From contig JBJOKB010000074.1 of assembly GCA_046046315.1 (NCBI GenBank), forward strand, positions 1-9,365: a stretch of DNA of 9,365 nucleotides, given 5' to 3'. Source of the DNA: ATZT02 sp046046315 (GTDB taxonomy: Bacteria; Actinomycetota; Actinomycetes; S36-B12; UBA5976). Under the pieces are notes generated by a model, which saw only the letters and a list, made by a program, of their open reading frames with translations, was not told where the DNA came from and ran no database searches. Positions 1 through 6,088 of the stretch are shown in pieces (position 1 is the stretch's first letter; every line of letters begins with the position of its first letter). The translations under genes and the position numbers were made by a program.

Positions 1-44
1 AATGCGCCTTGAAAGCACCCACTAAGCCTAGGCTGGAACCAACG
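1..44 (+). other. Lead-in upstream of recG, possible 3' end of a preceding gene
   Basis: These bases precede the chosen recG ATG. Two frames close here, with TGA at 10-12 and TAA at 23-25, so a gene running in from the left could end at either point, but too few codons are visible to identify it. The third frame is the recG frame and is open to the left edge. No clear Shine-Dalgarno sequence is present; the closest purine-rich stretch is CTGGAA around 33-38. Confidence 0.3.
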
Positions 45-2249
45 ATGGTTCACCTAAATTCCTCGCTGATTGATGTCTTAGGCGGTCGGTCAGCAAAACT
101 TTTATCCACTGCTTTTGGTTATGAAACAGTGGAAGATTTGGTGCGCCACTATCCAAGACGTTATGCCAAACGAGGAGAACTTACTGATCTTAAATCTTTA
201 AGAATTGGAGAACATGCAACTGTATTAGCTGAAGTTGCTTCTGCCAAAGAAGCACCAATGAAAGGCAGAAGAACCACCAGATTAGAAGTAGTAGTCACAG
301 ATGGAAAGAAAACCATAGATTTAGCTTTTTTTGCCATGGCAAGTATGCATAAAAAAAGATTAATACCAGGTATCCAAGGTTTATTCGCAGGCAAAGTTCA
401 AGAATATAGAGGAAGAAAACAGTTAATACATCCTGAATACATTTTGACAGCGCAACAAGGTGAAGAAACAGATCCTGATGTAATAGAAATGTTTGCCAAA
501 GCCTTAATACCGGTTTATCCAGCAACTGGTTCTGTACCAAGTTGGAGAACAGCCAAAGCCATCAAATTTGTGATGAGCCAATTAGAAATACAAGAAGATG
601 ATGACGTTGTTCCTAAATCCATGCAAGAAGAATTAGGACTTATCTCTTTCAAGCAGGCAATAACTTGGATTCATGAACCAGAGACTTTTGAACAAGTTGC
701 AATGGCTTTAAAACGATTGAAATTTGATGAAGCATTTGTATTACAATCGGTTTTGTTGCAAAGAAGAGCCAAAGAATCTCAACTTCCAGCAACAGCGAGA
801 AAAAAAGTTTCTGATGGACTTGTTACTCAATTTGATAAGAATTTGCCATTTGATTTGACTAATGGTCAGAAAGAAATAGGCGATGAACTTTTTGCTGAGA
901 TTGGTCAAACTCATCCAATGCATCGCCTCTTACAAGGAGATGTTGGAAGTGGAAAAACAATTGTGGCTCTTCGAGCAATGCTCGCCGCAGTTGATGCCGG
1001 GGGACAAGCAGCATTACTTGCGCCCACAGAAGTTTTAGCAGGTCAACATTTAAGAACTATAAAAAAATTAATGGGACCACTTGCCACAAAGGGTGAACTT
1101 GGTGGAAGTGAAATTGGAACAAAAGTTGAATTATTAACTGGATCGATAACAGGAGCAAATAGATCAAATGTATTGGCCAGCATTGCAAATGGAGATGCAG
1201 GAATCGTTGTTGGAACTCACGCCATAATTCAAGAAGGTGTGAAATTCAAAGATTTAGCTTTAGTTGTTGTTGATGAGCAACATCGTTTCGGTGTTGAACA
1301 AAGAGCAGCTTTGGCTGCAAAATCTCCTGGTGACAAAAGACCACATGTTTTAGTTATGACAGCAACTCCAATTCCAAGAACTGTTGCAATGACAGTCTTT
1401 GGTGATTTAGATATTTGTTCACTTAAAGAATTGCCACAAGGAAGAAGCCCTATAACAACTCACGTTGTTTTATCTGTTGAAAAACCAGGGCATTTAGAAA
1501 GAGGTTGGCAAAGAGCTGTTGAAGAAGTAAAGAATGGCCACCAGGTTTACATAGTTGCACCAAGAATTGGTGGAGCTGCTGCAGAAGATGATCTTGATTT
1601 AGAAAATGAAGATGAAAAACGTCCACCATTAGCTGTGTTAGAAGTTGCACCAATGCTTGCTGGTGGCCCACTTAAAGAAGTCAGAGTTGGGGTTTTGCAT
1701 GGACGAATGTCAAGTGAAGAAAAAGATGACATCATGCGCAGATTTAATGCAGGGCCAGGAGCTAAAGATGGAATTGATGTTTTAGTTTCCACAACAGTAA
1801 TTGAAGTAGGTGTTGATGTTCCAAATGCAACAATGATGATAATTCTTGATGCAGATCGATTTGGAGTAAGCCAATTGCATCAGTTGCGCGGTCGAATTGG
1901 TCGAGGTAAGGAACCTGGAATTTGTTTATTTGTTACCGAATCCCCAGAGGACTCTCCAGCAAGAGAACGGCTTGCAGCAGTTGCATCAACCACAGATGGT
2001 TTTGAGTTAGCTCAACTAGATTTAGAAATTAGAAGAGAAGGAAATGTTCTAGGGTCTAGACAATCTGGTAAAAAATCTTCATTGAAACTTCTTCAAGTTG
2101 TTAAAGATGTGGAATTAGTAGAATTAGCGCGAGATGCATGTAAGAAACTAATAGAAGAAGATTTCACACTTTCTCATGTGCCAGCACTACAAAAGGCTGT
2201 TCTAGAAATTGAAAAGGAAGCCGAAACTGAATTCTTGGAGAAAAATTAA
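45..2249 (+). CDS. recG: ATP-dependent DNA helicase RecG
   Basis: RecG is a cytosolic superfamily 2 helicase that remodels stalled replication forks and Holliday junctions. The protein is 734 residues from the ATG at 45, close to actinobacterial RecG length. The N-terminal part carries the conserved HYPRRY motif, followed by the OB-fold wedge domain that contacts the branched DNA. Visible helicase motifs are Walker A GDVGSGKT (residues 298-305), DEQH (410-413), TATPIPRT (439-446) and QLRGRIGRG (613-621). A short acidic loop at about 515-526 sits between the two helicase lobes, where actinobacterial RecG proteins commonly carry a charged insertion. The open frame extends to a TTG at position 9, but MVHLNSSLIDVLGG at 45 matches the usual family start better, so 45 was chosen. 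The stop is followed immediately by the rsmD ATG. All motifs look intact. Confidence 0.96.
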   Translation: MVHLNSSLIDVLGGRSAKLLSTAFGYETVEDLVRHYPRRYAKRGELTDLKSLRIGEHATVLAEVASAKEAPMKGRRTTRLEVVVTDGKKTIDLAFFAMASMHKKRLIPGIQGLFAGKVQEYRGRKQLIHPEYILTAQQGEETDPDVIEMFAKALIPVYPATGSVPSWRTAKAIKFVMSQLEIQEDDDVVPKSMQEELGLISFKQAITWIHEPETFEQVAMALKRLKFDEAFVLQSVLLQRRAKESQLPATARKKVSDGLVTQFDKNLPFDLTNGQKEIGDELFAEIGQTHPMHRLLQGDVGSGKTIVALRAMLAAVDAGGQAALLAPTEVLAGQHLRTIKKLMGPLATKGELGGSEIGTKVELLTGSITGANRSNVLASIANGDAGIVVGTHAIIQEGVKFKDLALVVVDEQHRFGVEQRAALAAKSPGDKRPHVLVMTATPIPRTVAMTVFGDLDICSLKELPQGRSPITTHVVLSVEKPGHLERGWQRAVEEVKNGHQVYIVAPRIGGAAAEDDLDLENEDEKRPPLAVLEVAPMLAGGPLKEVRVGVLHGRMSSEEKDDIMRRFNAGPGAKDGIDVLVSTTVIEVGVDVPNATMMIILDADRFGVSQLHQLRGRIGRGKEPGICLFVTESPEDSPARERLAAVASTTDGFELAQLDLEIRREGNVLGSRQSGKKSSLKLLQVVKDVELVELARDACKKLIEEDFTLSHVPALQKAVLEIEKEAETEFLEKN
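2237..2240 (+). promoter_or_regulatory. Ribosome binding site of rsmD
   Basis: GGAG inside the last codons of recG lies 9 bases before the rsmD ATG at 2250. It is one of only two clear Shine-Dalgarno matches in the window and supports the 2250 start. With the abutting TAAATG junction it suggests coupled translation of the two genes. Confidence 0.6.
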
Positions 2250-2819
2250 ATGACCAGGGTTATTGCTGGTGAACTTAGAGGAAGACTTCTTAAAGTTCCA
2301 GAAGTAGGAACCAGACCAACTGCTGAAAGAGTTAGAGAAGCTGTTTTTTCTACCCTTACTTCACTTGATGCTTTAGCTGAAGTTTGTGTTTTAGATCTTT
2401 TTGCCGGAAGTGGCGCATTAGGTATTGAAGCTATTTCGCGGGGAGCAAACAATTGCGTTTTCATTGAAAACCATAAAAATGCTATTGCTGTAATTAATAA
2501 AAATATTGAAGATTTAAACGTTAACGCGCAAGTAATTGATGCCAAGGTTGAAACTTTGTTGAATGCCAAACCTGCAGAAAAATTAAACATGCCTGCGCAA
2601 TTGATTTTTCTTGATCCACCATATGAAATGCCACTTGAACAAATTTCAAAAGTAATAACTCAGGGTTTAAAAAACGCCTGGTTTTCAGATGACGCCATCC
2701 TGGTTATTGAAACTTCAAAGAGATCTGGGGACTTTGTTTGGCCTGACGGCTTCGAAAGTATTAGAGATAAGAGTTATGGCGATACATGTGTTTGGTACGG
2801 TCAAGTATGCAAAAAGTAG
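2250..2819 (+). CDS. rsmD: 16S rRNA (guanine-N2)-methyltransferase RsmD
   Basis: RsmD uses S-adenosylmethionine to methylate N2 of a 16S rRNA guanine (G966 in E. coli numbering) in the small ribosomal subunit. The 189-residue protein has the usual family length. It opens with the signature MTRVIAGELRGRLL and the TRPTAERVREAVFS segment. The methyltransferase fold follows, with motif I LDLFAGSGALG (residues 48-58) binding the cofactor and the catalytic DPPY motif at 122-125. The C-terminal part resembles the family's final strand pair. The ATG directly follows the recG stop and is preceded by a GGAG ribosome binding site. The last 13 bases overlap coaD in another frame. The rsmD-coaD pairing is common in bacteria, although the two enzymes share no pathway. 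Arginine codons are mostly AGA, as expected for low G+C. Confidence 0.95.
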   Translation: MTRVIAGELRGRLLKVPEVGTRPTAERVREAVFSTLTSLDALAEVCVLDLFAGSGALGIEAISRGANNCVFIENHKNAIAVINKNIEDLNVNAQVIDAKVETLLNAKPAEKLNMPAQLIFLDPPYEMPLEQISKVITQGLKNAWFSDDAILVIETSKRSGDFVWPDGFESIRDKSYGDTCVWYGQVCKK

Positions 2820-3283
2820 TTTGCCCTGGTTCCTTTGATCCGGTGACCAATGGCCACATTGATGTTTTCAAAAGAGCTTCAGATATTTCAAATGAAGTTG
2901 TGGTTGCTGTTTTGGTTAATCACTCCAAGGCTGGGCTATTTACTATTGATGAACGGGTTGAATTAATCAAAGAATCTTGCAAACATCTTCCTAAAGTGAC
3001 TGTGCAAACCTTTGATGGATTATTGGTTGATTTCTGCAAAAATCAAGGAGTAACCGCCATCGTTAAAGGTTTAAGGGCAGTAAGTGATTTTGATTATGAA
3101 TTGCAGATGTCGCAAATGAACTATCAACTAGGACCTGTGGAAACCTTGTTTGTCGCAACTAACCCACTTTACTCATTTCTTTCATCGAGTTTGGTTCGAG
3201 AAGTGGCAAGACATGGAGGAGATATTTCAACCTCTGTCCCAAAACCTGTAGCTTTGGCATTAAAAGCTAAGTATCAGAAATAA
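2807..3283 (+). CDS. coaD: Phosphopantetheine adenylyltransferase CoaD
   Basis: CoaD joins 4'-phosphopantetheine and ATP to give dephospho-CoA and pyrophosphate, the penultimate step of coenzyme A synthesis in the cytosol. The 158-residue protein has standard family length. It starts MQKVVCPGSFDPVTNGH, which holds the nucleotidyltransferase (T/H)xGH motif; H17 corresponds to the E. coli active-site histidine H18. The substrate-binding segment VKGLRAVSDFDYE and the C-terminal SSSLVREVARHGGD motif (serines from about residue 126) are both present. The frame also has an ATG at 2786, but that adds seven residues with no family counterpart in front of the conserved beginning, so 2807 was chosen. 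This start lies inside the end of rsmD, and no strong Shine-Dalgarno is seen, so translational coupling to rsmD is likely (inference). Confidence 0.95.
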   Translation: MQKVVCPGSFDPVTNGHIDVFKRASDISNEVVVAVLVNHSKAGLFTIDERVELIKESCKHLPKVTVQTFDGLLVDFCKNQGVTAIVKGLRAVSDFDYELQMSQMNYQLGPVETLFVATNPLYSFLSSSLVREVARHGGDISTSVPKPVALALKAKYQK

Positions 3284-3287
3284 AACT

Positions 3288-3755
3288 ATGGAATCCCTAC
3301 AAATAATCGAACAAATTTTAACCGAAATTGCAGAAGCTCGTTCTGTGCCACTTTCTCGCGATGGCGCATTGGTTAATCGCCAAGAAATGATCAATTTATT
3401 AAATGAATTAAAGAAAAAACTTCCTGAAGACATCTTGCAGGCAAATAACTTGCTCGATAACAAAGAAGCAGTCATTGAAGAAGGTCGAATGGCTGGTCAA
3501 GTCATAATTGAACAAGCAAGAGCTCAAGCTAATCAACTAATTTCTCAAACAGAAATTGTGCAATCTGCTAATCAGAGGGCTCAAGAGATTTTGCAACAAG
3601 TAGATCAAGAGCTAGCTCAAATGCGCCAAGAAACCGATGAGTACATCGATGCACGTTTAGCCAATTTTGAAATCACACTTAATCGAACTCTTTTAGCTGT
3701 TAGACGTGGACGAGAAAAAATTAGCGGCAATTCAAGCTTTAATGACTTGGCATAA
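3288..3755 (+). CDS. sepIVA: DivIVA-like coiled-coil protein, SepIVA type
   Basis: This 155-residue protein matches the small actinobacterial family often annotated as cell division initiation protein or mistaken for ATP synthase subunit b. The mycobacterial member SepIVA (Rv2927c family) is an essential septation and cell-envelope factor related to DivIVA. Supporting features are a conserved head with ARSVPLSRDGALVNRQEM (about residues 17-34), then an uninterrupted heptad-rich helix dense in Glu, Gln, Ala and Arg (about 60-125), and the C-terminal signature DEYIDARLANFEITLNRTL. No membrane segment or signal peptide is visible, so it probably acts in the cytosol at the membrane through partners. 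It sits 4 bases after coaD and 3 before the DUF177 gene, the same position as in other Actinobacteria. The symbol rests on family resemblance and synteny. No Shine-Dalgarno is evident before the ATG. Confidence 0.8.
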   Translation: MESLQIIEQILTEIAEARSVPLSRDGALVNRQEMINLLNELKKKLPEDILQANNLLDNKEAVIEEGRMAGQVIIEQARAQANQLISQTEIVQSANQRAQEILQQVDQELAQMRQETDEYIDARLANFEITLNRTLLAVRRGREKISGNSSFNDLA

Positions 3756-3758
3756 ATC

Positions 3759-4301
3759 ATGAAGAAATTAGATGCCAGGGATCCTCTAGTTATAGACGTT
3801 CATGAACTACCTAGAAGAGCCGGTGAATCAAAGAAAATTGATATAACAGTTAAATTACCTAACTCATTAAGTAACGGCTTAGTTGTAGTTCCAGCAGAAA
3901 CTGAAGTTGATTTAGATCTTTTACTCGAAGCAGTTGTTGATGGAGTTTTAGTTACCGGAGAAGTTTATTTAGAAGCAGAGACGGAATGTTCTCGTTGTTT
4001 AGACCCCGTGGAATTTGTAATTGATGCAAGAATTACTGATTTATATCTGTATGAAGATAAAGAAATAACCGAAGACGACGAAGCAGATGAGATAAGAAAG
4101 ATGCAAGGAGATTTGATAGATCTTGAGCCTGCCCTCATAGATGCGGTGGTGCTTGAACTACCAACCAGACCTCTTTGCAATGATGATTGCCTTGGACTTT
4201 GTGCCCAGTGCGGAATTCGTCTTGAAGAGGATCCTGAACATAAGCACGAAATATTAGATCCGCGATGGTCGAAGCTATCGCAATTAAAGGAAGAGAAGTA
4301 G
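3759..4301 (+). CDS. DUF177/YceD family protein with cysteine clusters
   Basis: This 180-residue protein belongs to the DUF177 (YceD) family, whose gene almost always precedes rpmF. The family has been linked to 23S rRNA or large-subunit metabolism, but its biochemical activity is not settled. Visible features are the N-terminal LVIDVHELPRRAGE, a paired cysteine CSRC at residues 77-80, an acidic middle (about 95-115), the GDLIDLEPALIDAVVLELP segment, and a second cluster with C140, C144, C148 and C151. The tail has an EHKHEILDPRWSKL motif typical of the actinobacterial subfamily. The cysteine spacing suggests metal binding, probably zinc (inference). It follows the DivIVA-like gene by 3 bases and ends 6 bases before rpmF, so co-expression with ribosomal protein L32 is likely. 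No clear ribosome binding site is seen. Confidence 0.9.
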   Translation: MKKLDARDPLVIDVHELPRRAGESKKIDITVKLPNSLSNGLVVVPAETEVDLDLLLEAVVDGVLVTGEVYLEAETECSRCLDPVEFVIDARITDLYLYEDKEITEDDEADEIRKMQGDLIDLEPALIDAVVLELPTRPLCNDDCLGLCAQCGIRLEEDPEHKHEILDPRWSKLSQLKEEK

Positions 4302-4307
4302 AGAAAA

Positions 4308-4481
4308 GTGCCAGTACCAAAACGAAAAATGTCGCGTTCTAATACACGCAATCGTCGCGCACAATGGAAAGCAAGTGTTCCAACTTTAGTTACCTGTGAT
4401 CGTTGTCGTTCAGAAAAACTTCCACACACTGCATGTCCAACATGTGGTACATACGCAAAACGTCAAGTTACTAATCCATAA
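4308..4481 (+). CDS. rpmF: 50S ribosomal protein L32
   Basis: L32 is a small basic protein of the large ribosomal subunit. The 57-residue product begins MPVPKRKMSRSNTRNRRAQW, the classic L32 start, when read from the GTG at 4308. Starting at the internal ATG (4329) would remove the conserved VPKRK segment. Two CxxC pairs (C30/C33 and C43/C46) form the zinc ribbon of the metal-binding L32 type rather than the cysteine-free paralogue seen in some genomes. The purine-rich run from 4286 to 4298, inside the end of DUF177, may serve as a loose ribosome binding site. All eight arginine codons are CGN (five CGT) and none is AGA, unlike the neighbours, which fits a highly expressed gene. It sits between DUF177 and rnc, the standard order. 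Confidence 0.96.
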   Translation: MPVPKRKMSRSNTRNRRAQWKASVPTLVTCDRCRSEKLPHTACPTCGTYAKRQVTNP

Positions 4482-4494
4482 ATAAATTTGTAAT

Positions 4495-5172
4495 ATGCGC
4501 GAACTAGTAGCGCGCTTAGGCGTTGAACTATCGGAAGAAATTTTAAAACAAGCTATTACTCATCGTTCATATTCTTATGAAAATGGTGGAGTCCCCACTA
4601 ATGAAAGACTTGAATTTTTAGGTGATTCCGTTTTAGGGATTGTTATCACAGATGAACTATTTAGAAAAAATCCTGATGCTCAAGAAGGGCAATTAGCAAA
4701 ACTCCGTGCCGCTGTAGTTAATGCCAAAGCATTAGCTGATGTTGCAAGAAGTTTAGGTTTAGGCGAATTTCTTTTACTCGGGAAAGGCGAAGAGGCAACA
4801 GGTGGTCGAGATAAATCAAGTATTTTGGCAGACGCAGTTGAAGCCTTACTTGGTGCAATTTATGTTGAACATGGCATAGCAAAATCAAGTGAAGTAATTT
4901 TGCAACTTTTTGCTCCAATTTTGGCTGCCAGTGCAGAACTTGGTGCAGGTCTTGACTGGAAAACGAGTTTGGCTGAACTTGTAAATTCAAAAGCTTTAGG
5001 TGTAATCGAATACGTTATTGAACAATCTGGTCCAGATCACGACAAAAGATTTCAAAGCAAGGTAAAAATTGGTCAAGAATATTATGGAAATGGTGAAGGT
5101 AAAAGTAAGAAAGAAGCAGAACAGCATGCGGCAGCTTCTGCTTACACTGAGATAAATAATTTAAGACCTTAA
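4495..5172 (+). CDS. rnc: Ribonuclease III
   Basis: RNase III cuts double-stranded RNA in the cytosol, processing rRNA precursors and some mRNAs as a Mg2+-dependent homodimer. The 225-residue protein has typical length. The catalytic domain contains NERLEFLGDSVL with E37, E40 and D44, and DAVEALLGAIYVEHG with D113 and E116, matching the E. coli metal-binding residues E38, E41, D45, D114 and E117. The C-terminal double-stranded RNA-binding domain covers about 155-222, including the KSKKEAEQHAAASAY helix. Thirteen A/T-rich bases separate it from rpmF, and no Shine-Dalgarno is visible before the ATG at 4495, so initiation may rely on an unstructured leader or on coupling. The stop abuts mutM as TAAATG. 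All active-site residues are intact. Confidence 0.96.
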   Translation: MRELVARLGVELSEEILKQAITHRSYSYENGGVPTNERLEFLGDSVLGIVITDELFRKNPDAQEGQLAKLRAAVVNAKALADVARSLGLGEFLLLGKGEEATGGRDKSSILADAVEALLGAIYVEHGIAKSSEVILQLFAPILAASAELGAGLDWKTSLAELVNSKALGVIEYVIEQSGPDHDKRFQSKVKIGQEYYGNGEGKSKKEAEQHAAASAYTEINNLRP

Positions 5173-6045
5173 ATGCCAGAATTACCAGAAGTTGAAGTGG
5201 TTCGAAAAGGTTTAGCAAAACATGTCAAGAATAGAAAAATTAACAAGGCTAAAGTCAGAAATAATCGAGCTTTAAGAAACTTTGAATTCAGTACCAAAAC
5301 TTTTGAAAAGTCTGTCACTGGCTTAACCATTAACTCTGTGGAGCGCAGAGGCAAGTTCTTGTGGATGACATTAAAAGACTCATCTCAAGCAATTAGTGCC
5401 CATCTGGGAATGAGTGGGCAAATGTTGATGGTGAAAAAAGATGAGAAACCTTCAACGCATGCTCGAGTTATATTTGAATTTGCTGACAATAAAAGATCGC
5501 TGCATTTCATAGATCAGAGAACTTTTGGCTGGATAAATTTAGAAGAACTTGTTGAGTCAGAAGATAAAAGATTAGTTCCACAATCTGTATTACATATTTC
5601 TCCTGATTTATTTGAAGAAACTTTTAATATTGATAAAACTATTAGCAACATAAAGAGAAGAAAAACAGGTATAAAACAAGCTCTTTTAAATCAAGAAATT
5701 GTGGCAGGAATTGGAAATATTTACGCTGATGAGGCTTTGTGGTTAGCAAAAACTCACTGGGCAAATGTTTGTGAAGATTTAAGTGAAAAAAAGATTAAAG
5801 AAATCTTGCTAAGCGCTAAAGAAGTCATGGCTAAAGCGTTAGAAAAAGGTGGCACTTCCTTTGATGATCTCTATATTGACGTAAATGGTGAAAGTGGATA
5901 TTTCGAAAATGAATTGAACGCATATGGTCGCGAAGGTGAAAGGTGTTACAGGTGTGATTTGGAAATGGTCCGAGAAGCCTTTTCTAACAACAGAAGTTCC
6001 ACAATCTGTCCAAATTGCCAACCTCGAATACGCCCTCATAGATAG
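5173..6045 (+). CDS. mutM: Formamidopyrimidine-DNA glycosylase (MutM/Fpg)
   Basis: Fpg removes 8-oxoguanine and formamidopyrimidine bases and nicks the DNA at the resulting abasic site. The 290-residue protein starts MPELPEVEVVRKGL, giving P2 (the Schiff-base nucleophile after Met removal) and E3. K61 in VERRGKFLW corresponds to the conserved K57 region of E. coli. GIGNIYADEALW, the helix-two-turn-helix signature, lies mid-protein. The C-terminal zinc finger is complete, with C258/C261 and C279/C282 and an arginine-containing loop between them. It is about 20 residues longer than the E. coli enzyme, within the actinobacterial range. The ATG follows the rnc stop directly with no obvious Shine-Dalgarno, suggesting coupled translation. 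Features favour Fpg over endonuclease VIII, which usually differs in the K57 loop and the finger. Confidence 0.95.
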   Translation: MPELPEVEVVRKGLAKHVKNRKINKAKVRNNRALRNFEFSTKTFEKSVTGLTINSVERRGKFLWMTLKDSSQAISAHLGMSGQMLMVKKDEKPSTHARVIFEFADNKRSLHFIDQRTFGWINLEELVESEDKRLVPQSVLHISPDLFEETFNIDKTISNIKRRKTGIKQALLNQEIVAGIGNIYADEALWLAKTHWANVCEDLSEKKIKEILLSAKEVMAKALEKGGTSFDDLYIDVNGESGYFENELNAYGREGERCYRCDLEMVREAFSNNRSSTICPNCQPRIRPHR

Positions 6046-6088
6046 AGTTAGAGGGTTAAGACAAACCCACTAAATCCGGAGGCAGATC
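6046..6088 (+). promoter_or_regulatory. mutM-smc intergenic leader with weak inverted repeat
   Basis: At 43 bases this is the longest non-coding gap from recG onward. It holds a 5-bp inverted repeat, GGGTT at 6053-6057 and AACCC at 6064-6068, around a 6-base loop, with no T-run after it, so it does not look like an intrinsic terminator. The smc ribosome binding site lies near its 3' end. A regulatory role is only possible, not shown. Confidence 0.3.
6078..6082 (+). promoter_or_regulatory. Ribosome binding site of smc (GGAGG)
   Basis: This is the strongest Shine-Dalgarno match in the window. It stands 6 bases before the TTG at 6089-6091 and is the main reason for choosing that non-ATG start, together with the conserved protein beginning that follows. 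Confidence 0.8.

Noticed and set aside
25..34. Perfect 10-base palindrome AGCCTAGGCT just before recG
   Set aside because: Palindromes of this length are expected several times by chance in a window of this size, and only one copy was noticed near a start, so an operator claim is not supported.
2246..2590. 114-codon minus-strand open frame over rsmD
   Set aside because: It is antisense to the conserved methyltransferase region, and its hydrophobic, serine-rich composition is typical of a shadow frame.
2786..2806. Upstream ATG for coaD
   Set aside because: It adds seven residues lying inside rsmD with no counterpart in the family, while the ATG at 2807 gives the standard CoaD beginning.
3965..4429. 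154-codon open frame on the minus strand across DUF177 and rpmF
   Set aside because: It lies fully antisense to two well-supported genes, has no recognisable motif, and its cysteine- and serine-rich make-up is what the complement of these coding frames produces.
6015..6048. Possible promoter TTGCCA with TAGAGT before smc
   Set aside because: The spacer would be 22 bases, too long for a standard promoter, and a TANNNT hexamer is common by chance in A/T-rich DNA.
6053..6068. Possible terminator hairpin between mutM and smc
   Set aside because: The stem is only 5 bp and is not followed by a T-run, so it does not meet the form of an intrinsic terminator.
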